A DNA stretch of 5,945 nt from Chloroflexota bacterium (lineage in GTDB: Bacteria; Chloroflexota; Anaerolineae; UBA3071): contig JACNHM010000363.1 in the NCBI GenBank assembly GCA_014383605.1, positions 1 through 5,945 of the forward strand. Direction: 5' to 3'. This document shows positions 1 to 4,958 of this stretch, piece by piece. The stretch's first letter is position 1. Each line of letters starts with the position of its first letter. Both the position numbers and the translations under genes were made by a program. A model generated the notes under the pieces. That model made no database searches. It saw only the letters and a list, made by a program, of their open reading frames with translations, and was not told the DNA's origin.

Positions 1-508
1 AGAGCACGCGGCTGATAGCATCCAGGTCGTTGGTCAGGCGGCTCATCAGCTCGCCGTGCGGATGGCGATCGAAGAAGCTGAGCGAGAGCGTCTGCAAGTG
101 CTCGAAGAGGTCGCCGCGCAGGCTGCGCATCGCTTTCTGGGAAACCCTGGCCATGATCACACTCTGGCCGGCGCTGGTCAGCCAAGCGCCGGCGTAGGCC
201 CCCAGCATCAGCGCGCTGAGGCGCAGCAACCCGGCCAGATCGCCAGCAGTGATGAACCTGTCAATGGCCAGGCCCATCAGGAAAGGTGCCAGCAGTTCCA
301 GGAGCGTGCCGGCAGTCACCAGGGCGAAGACGCTGATCAGCGCCCATCTGTAAGGACGCAGGGTGTCCAGCAGGCGGCGCAGCGTGCCGTGCACGTCGCG
401 GGCTTTCTCGATGGTTGCGCCCATGTGCCTGCCGCCCGGTCCGGGCAAGCCGGTGGCCGGTGGGGCGGTGGGTTGGCCAGATGGCCGATTAGCCTGTGGA
501 TTAGCCAT
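1..508 (-). CDS. ABC exporter half-transporter, second subunit of a heterodimer (partial, runs off the left edge)
   Basis: Only the first 169 codons lie in the window. After a Pro/Gly-rich stretch of about 28 residues comes a typical type IV ABC exporter membrane domain: LRPYRWALISVFALVTAG begins the first membrane helix, followed by APFLMGLAIDRFI, a second helix, and the loop motif SLSFFDRHPHGELMSRLTND that precedes helix 3 in this family. The ATP-binding domain is outside the window. The ATG at 506-508 overlaps the stop of the upstream exporter gene by 8 bases (ATGGCTAA) and has GGAG nine bases before it, so translation is probably coupled. Met29 is a possible later start. The family is known to pair two different half-transporters (TM287/TM288, BmrC/BmrD). 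This one resembles the TM288/BmrD side, expected to carry the catalytically competent site, which cannot be checked here. It would act in the cytoplasmic membrane as a drug, lipid or peptide exporter; the substrate is unknown. Confidence 0.9.
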   Translation of the reverse strand, partial: MANPQANRPSGQPTAPPATGLPGPGGRHMGATIEKARDVHGTLRRLLDTLRPYRWALISVFALVTAGTLLELLAPFLMGLAIDRFITAGDLAGLLRLSALMLGAYAGAWLTSAGQSVIMARVSQKAMRSLRGDLFEHLQTLSLSFFDRHPHGELMSRLTNDLDAISRVL

Positions 509-2246
509 CGGCCATCGCTCCGTTCCCCAACTGCGATTCGTAAATCTCCCGATAGATGGGGCTGGAGGCCATCAGTCCGGCGTGCGTGCCTTGGGCGGCG
601 ATCCGTCCCCGATCCAGCACCACGATCTTGTCGGCGTTGAGCACGGTGCTGATGCGCTGGGCGATCACAAGGTTGGTGCGATCGGCCATCAGTTCCTCCA
701 GCGCGTCCTGGATCCTGGCTTCCGTCTCCACGTCCACAGAGCTGGTGCTGTCGTCCAGGATGAGCACCTTCGGCTGCACCAGCAGGGCGCGGGCGATGGC
801 GATGCGCTGCTTCTGGCCACCGGAGAGGTTCACCCCTCGCTGGCCAACCGGCGTGTCGTAGCCATCGGGGAAGGCGGCGATGAAATCGTGAGCCTGCGCG
901 GCTTTGGCCGCGGCGGTGACCTCTTCGTCCGTGGCGTCGGGGCGACCGTAGCGGATGTTGTCGCCGATGGTGCCGCTGAACAGCACCGCCTCCTGCAGGG
1001 CGATGCCCACCTGAGCACGCAGATCGTCCATCGGGATGTCGCGCACGTCCACGCCGTCCAGGGTCACGCGTCCCTGCCCGGCCTCGTAGAAGCGGGGAAT
1101 CAGGTGCACCAGGCTGGATTTGCCCGAACCGGTCGCCCCCAGGATGGCCACCGTCTGCCCTGGCTCGGCCACCAGATTGATGTCTTCCAGCACAGGCTCG
1201 GAGCAGTCGTGGTTGTAGCTGAAACAGACGTGTTCGAACGCCACCCGTCCAGCGACTTTCAGCAGCGGTTGCGCATCCGGTCGTTCTTGCACCTCCGGCG
1301 TGCTGTCCAACACCTCGCAGATGCGCCCGGCGGAGGCATCGGCGGCGGAGATCGGCCCGATCATCCCGCCCAGCATCATCATCGGGAAGAGCGAAAAGGA
1401 CATGTAGTTGATCGAGGCCATGATCTGGCCCACGGTGAAATCGCCGATGATGGCCGAGCGGCCGCCCCACCAGACGACACCCACCACGCCGGCGTTGACC
1501 AGGAACATCATGGTGGGGATCAGGGTGGCGATGAGTTGCATGACCCTGATGTTCTCAGCCGTCAAATCACGGTTGACCTGGTCGAAGCGCGCGTTTTCGT
1601 GTCTGTCGCGCACGAACGCTTTGACCACGCGCACGCCCGCCAGATTCTCCTGCATGACCTGGTTCAGCCGGTCCAGTTTCTGCTGCACCGACAGGAAGAG
1701 TGGTCGCCCCTTGACCAGGAAGAAGCCGATGATGCCCCCGATGACCAGCAGCAAGGCCAGCATCAGCAGGGCCAGCTGCCGGCTTGTGGCAATCAGCATG
1801 ACCACGCTGCCGAGCATCCACAGCGGCGCCCGGGTCAGGATGCGCAAGGCCATCTGCACGATCATCTGCACCTGGTTGACGTCGCTGGTGGCGCGCACCA
1901 GCAGTTGGCCCGTCTGGATGCGATCCAGGTTGCCGAAGGAGAAGGTCTGCACCTGGCGCACGAGCGCGCTGCGCAAGTCGGCACTCACGCTCATGGCCAC
2001 GCGCACCGAAAGCACCGTGTTGCCAACGGAAAACAGGGCGCTCAACACAGCAGCCCCCAGCATCAGCAGGGAGGTGGTAAGGATCATCCCCATGTCCTGC
2101 TTGGCCACGCCCTCGTCTATGATCCGCTGGGTCAGGCGGGGCACCACCAGGTCAGCCACCACCACGCCCAGCAACAGCAGCATGGACAGGATGGCCTGCC
2201 GTCTGTACGGTTCAAGGAACTTCAGTACTCGCCTGAGATTGTTCAT
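501..2246 (-). CDS. ABC exporter half-transporter with degenerate ATP site (TM287/BmrC-like)
   Basis: A complete 581-residue half-transporter: N-terminal membrane domain of about six helices (residues ~15-310), then an ATP-binding domain. Visible motifs are Walker A GATGSGKSS (370-378), Q-loop Gln418, signature LSGGQ (474-478) and Walker B VLILDD (494-499). The usual catalytic Glu after Walker B is Asp (LILDDSTSSVD) and the H-loop His is Gln (IAQRIST, Gln530). This pair of changes, and the YREIYESQLGNG tail, are typical of the degenerate subunit of heterodimeric exporters such as TM287. It should therefore work with the product of the next gene, which it overlaps by 8 bases. I chose the ATG at 2244-2246, 13 bases after the selenoprotein stop, giving the usual N-terminus MNNLRRVLKFLEPYRR. 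A TTG at 2283-2285 would add 13 residues and overlap the upstream gene. The substrate is unknown; multidrug or lipid export is typical of the family. Confidence 0.95.
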   Translation of the reverse strand: MNNLRRVLKFLEPYRRQAILSMLLLLGVVVADLVVPRLTQRIIDEGVAKQDMGMILTTSLLMLGAAVLSALFSVGNTVLSVRVAMSVSADLRSALVRQVQTFSFGNLDRIQTGQLLVRATSDVNQVQMIVQMALRILTRAPLWMLGSVVMLIATSRQLALLMLALLLVIGGIIGFFLVKGRPLFLSVQQKLDRLNQVMQENLAGVRVVKAFVRDRHENARFDQVNRDLTAENIRVMQLIATLIPTMMFLVNAGVVGVVWWGGRSAIIGDFTVGQIMASINYMSFSLFPMMMLGGMIGPISAADASAGRICEVLDSTPEVQERPDAQPLLKVAGRVAFEHVCFSYNHDCSEPVLEDINLVAEPGQTVAILGATGSGKSSLVHLIPRFYEAGQGRVTLDGVDVRDIPMDDLRAQVGIALQEAVLFSGTIGDNIRYGRPDATDEEVTAAAKAAQAHDFIAAFPDGYDTPVGQRGVNLSGGQKQRIAIARALLVQPKVLILDDSTSSVDVETEARIQDALEELMADRTNLVIAQRISTVLNADKIVVLDRGRIAAQGTHAGLMASSPIYREIYESQLGNGAMADG

Positions 2247-2259
2247 GTGCTGCTTTTGC

Positions 2260-2877
2260 CTACGTTCGTCTGAGATATTCCTCAATAGCCCGTCCGAGTT
2301 CCGCTGGCTTGAAGCCGAATGGCCCCAATCCCCCGGCGTAGACCACGCGGCCGTCCAGTCCCACCAGGTACAAGCGGGTGGGATAGGCGGCGTAGGCCTT
2401 GTTCACGGCATCGCCCATCTCATCCACGTAGGTGCAGATGCCGTACTGCAAGGCGGTCTCGCACTGCCCAGCCACCGCCCGCCGCTCCTCGATGGTCTGC
2501 GGATCGTACACATCCGTCGCCGCTTTGGACTTCCTGATCCTGAACAACAGCCCCGGCAGTCCGCCGCCCAGCCACCATCCATCCACCGGGTGCGCCTCGC
2601 GGATGTAGATGGTCAGGAACTGCACGCGGTCGTGATACTGGGCGTAGAGGTCGTGGAGACGCACGGTCCCATCGGCGAAGGGCGGTCAGGTGAAACTGCC
2701 GAAGATCAGCGCCACCGGCTTCTGGCCGCGAAAGTCCGACAGACGCACGGGATTCTCGCCGTTCACGTCCCGCAGCTCGAAGTCCGGGGCCACGTCTCCC
2801 ACCTTGGGAGCCAAGGCATCGTAGTGGAACTGCCAACTCCTGTGTTTCTTTCTGAAGTCTCTCATCTTCCCGAACAT
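2260..2877 (-). CDS. Iodothyronine deiodinase-like selenoprotein (in-frame UGA = selenocysteine 64)
   Basis: Read through the TGA at 2686-2688, this is one 205-residue thioredoxin-fold protein. Residues 24-63 are peroxiredoxin-like (VGDVAPDFELRDVNG, LSDFRG, KPVALIFGSFT). Selenocysteine 64 lies in FGSFT-U-PPF, and YIREAHPVDGW (91-101) is the deiodinase family signature. The C-terminus has YAAYPTRLYLV (162-172) and VVYAGGLGPFGF. From memory of mouse Dio3 (Ser167, Sec170, Tyr197, Glu200, His202), the spacing matches exactly here: Ser61, Sec64, Tyr91, Glu94, His96. Arg168 fits the conserved Arg of the RLY motif. There is no N-terminal membrane helix, so the protein is probably cytosolic, unlike animal deiodinases. 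The ATG at 2875-2877 has AAGGAG 10 bases upstream and a promoter just before it. TGA ends both DUF433 genes nearby, so it is not generally recoded here. The reaction is unknown; a thiol-dependent reductase or peroxidase, or a reductive dehalogenase, are possible. An ordinary annotation would split or truncate this gene. Confidence 0.93.
2656..2688 (-). promoter_or_regulatory. Selenocysteine UGA and candidate bacterial SECIS stem-loop
   Basis: After the UGA (2688-2686) come 15 bases, then GGGAC (2670-2666), loop CGUGC (2665-2661) and GUCUC (2660-2656), a 5-bp stem with one G-U pair. The loop starts 20 bases after the UGA and has a G in its first two positions. This fits the known bacterial SECIS pattern of a short upper stem and a small loop about 16-37 bases downstream. 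An alternative is CGUG/CACG (2665-2662 with 2655-2652) enclosing CGUCUC, with the loop 24 bases after the UGA. I folded both by eye and cannot choose between them. SelB would bind this element to place Sec-tRNA at the UGA. Confidence 0.6.
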
Positions 2878-2902
2878 GGTATCGCTTCTCCTTGAGAGCC
2901 AC

Positions 2903-2931
2903 AGTATACTGGCGAATCCGTCCAAGGGCAA
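2903..2931 (-). promoter_or_regulatory. Sigma-70-type promoter for the selenoprotein-ABC exporter operon
   Basis: On the minus strand, TTGCCC (2931-2926) and TATACT (2908-2903) are separated by 17 bases. The -10 matches the consensus at 5 of 6 positions and the -35 at 4 of 6. Transcription would begin near 2896, leaving a leader of about 20 bases that contains AAGGAG before the ATG at 2877. The position and short leader make this the likely promoter for the three-gene operon. Confidence 0.6.
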
Positions 2932-3064
2932 GTCAGCAAGCCTGGCGAAGATTTCGTCCTCTCTGTTGTGCTCTATACTACCAGAAAACGGCTGGCCGCG
3001 TAAGTGCCATTGGTCAGTCCTGGAACCATGACGAAGGTCACATATCAGGTCTCTCTGAAACAAC

Positions 3065-3107
3065 CAGCCCCCTTCGCCGTTTGGGCGGAGGGGGCTGCGC
3101 TTTTTTT
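3065..3107 (+). terminator. GC-rich hairpin terminator, dispersed-type copy
   Basis: The arms 3065-3078 and 3084-3097 pair over 14 bp with one G-T wobble around the loop GTTTG, followed by CGC and seven Ts (3101-3107). The T-run is placed for plus-strand transcription, yet no plus-strand gene lies upstream. Both flanking genes are on the minus strand, with the DUF5615 stop only 20 bases beyond the T-run. On the minus strand the hairpin is followed by GGTTGTTTC, so it probably ends the toxin-antitoxin transcript as a weak or bidirectional terminator and insulates the selenoprotein promoter. Its sequence closely matches the terminator at 5865-5908. Confidence 0.75.
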
Positions 3108-3126
3108 GAGAATGGTGCAACACCGC

Positions 3127-3495
3127 TTAACGCAGGGGCAGGTACACGATTTGATCCTGGTACTCGTTCGGCAGGCTGGCACCCCAGATCAGATACAACT
3201 GGTCACTGACTCGCCAAGGTGGCATGCGCTGCGGCACGATGAGAACCCCAGGTACGTGCCGCCCGGCGGCCAGGTGATTTCGCAAATGCATTGGCATACT
3301 TGCCCGGTTCCTGGTAACCAGCAAGCAATGGTGTTCCTCAGCCCAGATCAGCAACTCGGGGTCCGGTGCACTTAAGGGGGGCGCACCTGGCTGACCGATG
3401 GCCAGGATGCGTATTTCTGGCTCGCGCCGGAGCAACAGTTTGCGGACGGTGTGGTGAGCCATGTTCTCGTCCAGCAAGAAGCAAGGCTGGCTCAT
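3127..3495 (-). CDS. DUF5615 family PIN-like protein, putative toxin
   Basis: A 122-residue protein with the DUF5615/PIN-like pattern: CFLLDENM near the N-terminus (acidic Asp9, Glu10), an acidic PDPELLIWAEEH segment (Asp45, Glu47), then CLLVTRNRASM. Many relatives have TRD at that last motif; here it is TRN (Asn63). Asn occurs in a MPxHL-containing subgroup as I recall it, so it may not mean loss of function. PIN-fold proteins are metal-dependent RNases, and DUF5615 proteins are usually encoded next to a DUF433 antitoxin, as here. The ATG at 3493-3495 overlaps the TGA of the upstream DUF433 gene (ATGA), a sign of coupled translation. The gene is last in its operon and is followed by the hairpin at 3065-3107. 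RNase activity is inferred from the fold family and has not been shown for this protein. Confidence 0.85.
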   Translation of the reverse strand: MSQPCFLLDENMAHHTVRKLLLRREPEIRILAIGQPGAPPLSAPDPELLIWAEEHHCLLVTRNRASMPMHLRNHLAAGRHVPGVLIVPQRMPPWRVSDQLYLIWGASLPNEYQDQIVYLPLR

Positions 3496-3821
3496 GGTGT
3501 GACAGCCGCGTGACGCTGCTGGATGAGCCGGTACAACCGCTTGACTGCCGGAGAGGGATGGAGTTCCTGTTCACGGATCATGCGTTCTTCATGTTCTCTG
3601 GCCGCCTGCAGGTAGGCGTCTATCTCTGTCTGGTGACGCCAGTAGTAGACGAGGGTAGCGTGGATCTGTTCCGGTAGCAGGGTTGGGTAGCGCAGAGCGA
3701 TTTCCTCGGCGCTCAACCCCTGATCCAGGTAATCGAAGAGGATGGTCTCAATGCCTACGCGGTGTCCTTTCAAGCGAATGTCATTGGGAGCCAGAAAATC
3801 AAAGTAGTCTTCCAGTTTCAT
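3492..3821 (-). CDS. DUF433 antitoxin-like protein, toxin-linked copy
   Basis: A 109-residue protein with the DUF433 core in its N-terminal half: MKLEDYFDFLAPNDIR, KGHRVGIETILFDYL, GLSAEEIALRYPTL and an ATLVYYWRH helix. DUF433 forms a small helix-turn-helix-like fold found in VapB-type antitoxins. The C-terminal half (about 65-109) is charged and helical, with HPSPAVKRL, and would be the toxin-binding part in such systems. The ATG at 3819-3821 has AGAGGTGA just upstream. It ends in TGA overlapping the ATG of the DUF5615 gene, so the two form one translational pair. It is about two-thirds identical by eye to the DUF433 protein encoded 42 bases upstream. Expected role: binding and neutralising the DUF5615 protein and repressing the shared promoter. 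Confidence 0.9.
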   Translation of the reverse strand: MKLEDYFDFLAPNDIRLKGHRVGIETILFDYLDQGLSAEEIALRYPTLLPEQIHATLVYYWRHQTEIDAYLQAAREHEERMIREQELHPSPAVKRLYRLIQQRHAAVTP

Positions 3822-3863
3822 CGTCTCACCTCTCGGATTCTCTCAGTAGAAAGCGAATTGTAC

Positions 3864-4208
3864 TCATGCGGTAGAAGCCAATTGACTGCGTCGTTGCTCG
3901 CGCTGGCGGATCATCTCGCGCAAGCGTTGTACGGCTGGAGAAGGGTGCAACTCTTGCTCTTGCCGCTGGCGTTTCATCTCCTGCTCCACAGAACGTAGGT
4001 AGGCATCTACCTGTTGGCGATTGCGCCAGTAGTAGGTCAGCGTGGCATACACTTGTTCGAGAGAGAGCGTCCGATAGCGAGCTGCAATCTGCTCGGCAAA
4101 CAGACCCAGATCCAGGTAGTCAGACAGGATAGTCTCGATGCCCACTCGTGTGCCTTTCACCCGAATGTCGTTGGGCGCAAGAAAATCGAAATAGTCTTCC
4201 AGTTTCAC
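3864..4208 (-). CDS. DUF433 antitoxin-like protein, unpaired paralog
   Basis: A 114-residue DUF433 protein: VKLEDYFDFLAPNDIR, KGTRVGIETILSDYL, AEQIAARYRTL and ATLTYYWRN, then a Gln/Arg/Glu-rich helical tail with HPSPAVQRL. I chose the GTG at 4206-4208 because GGAGGTGAT lies directly upstream and it aligns exactly with the Met start of the paralog at 3821. The reading frame stays open further upstream to 4316, but that extension crosses the promoter at 4288-4316 and resembles nothing. It is the first gene of the operon, 42 bases before the next DUF433 gene, and has no toxin gene of its own. It probably arose by tandem duplication. It could be a second antitoxin, a dedicated repressor, or a copy whose toxin was lost. 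Confidence 0.88.
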   Translation of the reverse strand: MKLEDYFDFLAPNDIRVKGTRVGIETILSDYLDLGLFAEQIAARYRTLSLEQVYATLTYYWRNRQQVDAYLRSVEQEMKRQRQEQELHPSPAVQRLREMIRQREQRRSQLASTA

Positions 4209-4275
4209 GGTATCACCTCCAAGTCCGTTCACAGATCTACTGAGAGAAGAGTAACAATGCCCAGAGGCTAGTCCT

Positions 4276-4288
4276 TCACTTGGAGTGA
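4276..4288. promoter_or_regulatory. Candidate operator palindrome at the toxin-antitoxin start site
   Basis: TCACT-TGG-AGTGA is a perfect 5-bp inverted repeat that touches the -10 box and covers the predicted transcription start. A protein bound there would block the promoter, as expected if the DUF433 proteins repress their own operon. The arms are short and only one copy is visible, so this is tentative. Confidence 0.35.
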
Positions 4289-4316
4289 TTGTAGCACACT
4301 CTGAGCAGAAAGGCAA
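4288..4316 (-). promoter_or_regulatory. Sigma-70-type promoter for the DUF433-DUF433-DUF5615 operon
   Basis: On the minus strand, TTGCCT (4316-4311) and TACAAT (4293-4288) are 17 bases apart. The -10 matches the consensus at 5 of 6 positions and the -35 at 4 of 6. It resembles the TTGCCC-17-TATACT promoter of the selenoprotein operon. Transcription would start near 4281, giving a leader of about 70 bases before the GTG at 4208. Confidence 0.65.
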
Positions 4317-4375
4317 GGCGGCGTTGGGTGATGGGGCCCATTGCAGGCTGCCAGCACCGGCCCTCCGACAAGTAC

Positions 4376-4404
4376 GTCCTGAGCCGAGTCGAAGGGCTCA
4401 GGAC
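4376..4404. repeat. Dispersed palindromic repeat of the CCTGAGC..GCTCAGG type
   Basis: Perfect 10-bp arms GTCCTGAGCC (4376-4385) and GGCTCAGGAC (4395-4404) enclose the loop GAGTCGAAG. The family (CCTGAGC, AGTCGAAGG, GCTCAGG) is one I recognise as a short dispersed intergenic palindrome in many bacterial genomes, including Chloroflexota. No coding capacity. No T-run follows, so it is not a classic terminator. Confidence 0.6.
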
Positions 4405-4488
4405 AGGTTCTTCAGGCGGGCTTGCGCAGCGGTAGGAAAGGGTAAAAGCAACCCCACGCAGTGATAGTTGCCAACCCCATCAAGTCAT

Positions 4489-4526
4489 GTCAGAGCGTAC
4501 CTTGTGGCGGTACGCTCTTGACTTTT
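4489..4526 (+). terminator. Terminator-like hairpin in the leader of the sigma-like gene
   Basis: AGAGCGTACC (4492-4501) pairs perfectly with GGTACGCTCT (4509-4518) around the loop TTGTGGC. The stem continues with GTC/GAC (4489-4491 with 4520-4522) past a bulged T, and TTTT follows (4523-4526). It has the form of an intrinsic terminator for plus-strand transcription. As no plus-strand gene lies upstream, it may be a leader attenuator for the gene at 4608, the end of an RNA not recognised here, or the remains of a mobile element end. Confidence 0.45.
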
Positions 4527-4537
4527 CTGGCTTTCTA

Positions 4538-4607
4538 GGCGATTCCTCCTGTAGGTACTATCCGCCGGGCGTCAAGCTGACGCCCTCACAAGACAGGAGG
4601 AATCGCC
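4538..4607 (+). promoter_or_regulatory. Nested inverted repeat sequestering the ribosome binding site of the sigma-like gene
   Basis: GGCGATTCCTCCTGT (4538-4552) is the exact reverse complement of ACAGGAGGAATCGCC (4593-4607), a 15-bp perfect stem. The right arm ends one base before the ATG at 4608 and contains the AGGAGG Shine-Dalgarno sequence. Inside the loop sits a second perfect hairpin, GGGCGTCA (4567-4574) with TGACGCCC (4578-4585). In RNA the ribosome site would be fully paired, so translation would need opening by a ligand, protein, heat or a moving ribosome. It matches no riboswitch class I know. Confidence 0.6.
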
Positions 4608-4958
4608 ATGAAGCAGTATACCACAACCCCACCCGTTCGGCACAGGACGGAGATCGCTCAGGCTATGGCCCAACACGAAGGGCTGGTGCACTGGGTGGTG
4701 CACCGCCAGTGGCTAGGCGATCTCTCGTATGCGGAGGCCCTACAGGCGGGTCGTATGGGCCTCTGGCGGGCGCTCCAGGGCTACGACCCCCGTCGGGGTA
4801 CCGCCCTCTCCACCTACGCCGTCCCCGCCATCGCCAGAGCCATCTGGCGAGCTGTCGCTCGGGCCCAGCCTGACCCCCAGGAATTCCTCACCCCACACCC
4901 ACCCCAGGAAGCTCCCGACCCGGAGGAAGAGGCGGAGAGGGCGCTCATCCGCCAGCAG
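4608..4958 (+). pseudogene. Truncated sigma-70 family RNA polymerase sigma factor (region 2 only)
   Basis: About 117 codons are recognisable. Residues 24-85 match sigma-70 region 2: LVHWVVHRQWLGDLSYAEAL, QAGRMGLWRALQGYDPRRG and ALSTYAVPAIARAIWRAV, equivalent to the core-binding and -10-recognition helices (compare QEGNIGL..FDP.RG..FSTYA). A Pro/Glu-rich linker ending EEEAERALIRQQ follows, as normally found before regions 3-4, but those DNA-binding regions are missing. From about 4950 the DNA instead encodes the YGVYG-repeat protein in another frame. The sigma frame stays open to 5531, but that part is Arg/His-rich nonsense lying over the repeats. The ATG at 4608 has a perfect AGGAGGAATCGCC site, itself paired in the upstream inverted repeat. 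It is probably a remnant; an assembly join or a one-base error making a real fusion are the alternatives. Confidence 0.7.

Larger units (their letters stand above)
4209..4607. other. Divergent intergenic region with several hairpins
   Basis: These 399 bases separate the minus-strand toxin-antitoxin operon from the plus-strand sigma-like gene. I find no convincing gene, tRNA or CRISPR array here. It holds the toxin-antitoxin promoter and palindrome (4276-4316), a dispersed-type hairpin (4376-4404), a terminator-like hairpin (4489-4526) and the ribosome-site inverted repeat (4538-4607). No well-matched plus-strand promoter is visible. Confidence 0.7.

Noticed and set aside
363..2273. Very long plus-strand open frame (636 codons) opposite the ABC exporter genes
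   Set aside because: It is His/Gln/Asp-rich low-complexity translation produced by GC-rich codon bias of the real minus-strand genes, which carry complete ABC motifs.
2686..2688. TGA as a true stop or inactivating mutation
   Set aside because: It falls exactly at the family's catalytic selenocysteine, and the frame, motifs and spacing are perfect on both sides; a random nonsense mutation would not land there.
1408..2895. Second long plus-strand open frame (495 codons) over the exporter and selenoprotein genes
   Set aside because: Antisense to two clearly recognisable genes, with Met/Thr/Ser-rich nonsense sequence and no domain.
2878..3123. Upstream extension of the selenoprotein frame (82 more codons)
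   Set aside because: It would cross the terminator hairpin and the promoter, has no family similarity, and the ATG at 2877 has a good ribosome site.
4209..4316. N-terminal extension of the first DUF433 gene to an upstream ATG
   Set aside because: The GTG at 4208 has GGAGGTGAT before it and aligns with the paralog's start; the extension overlaps the promoter.
4729..4950. ATG at 4729 as the start of the repeat protein
   Set aside because: Codons 4729-4950 are Arg/Pro-rich out-of-frame translation of the sigma region 2 gene, with no ribosome site.
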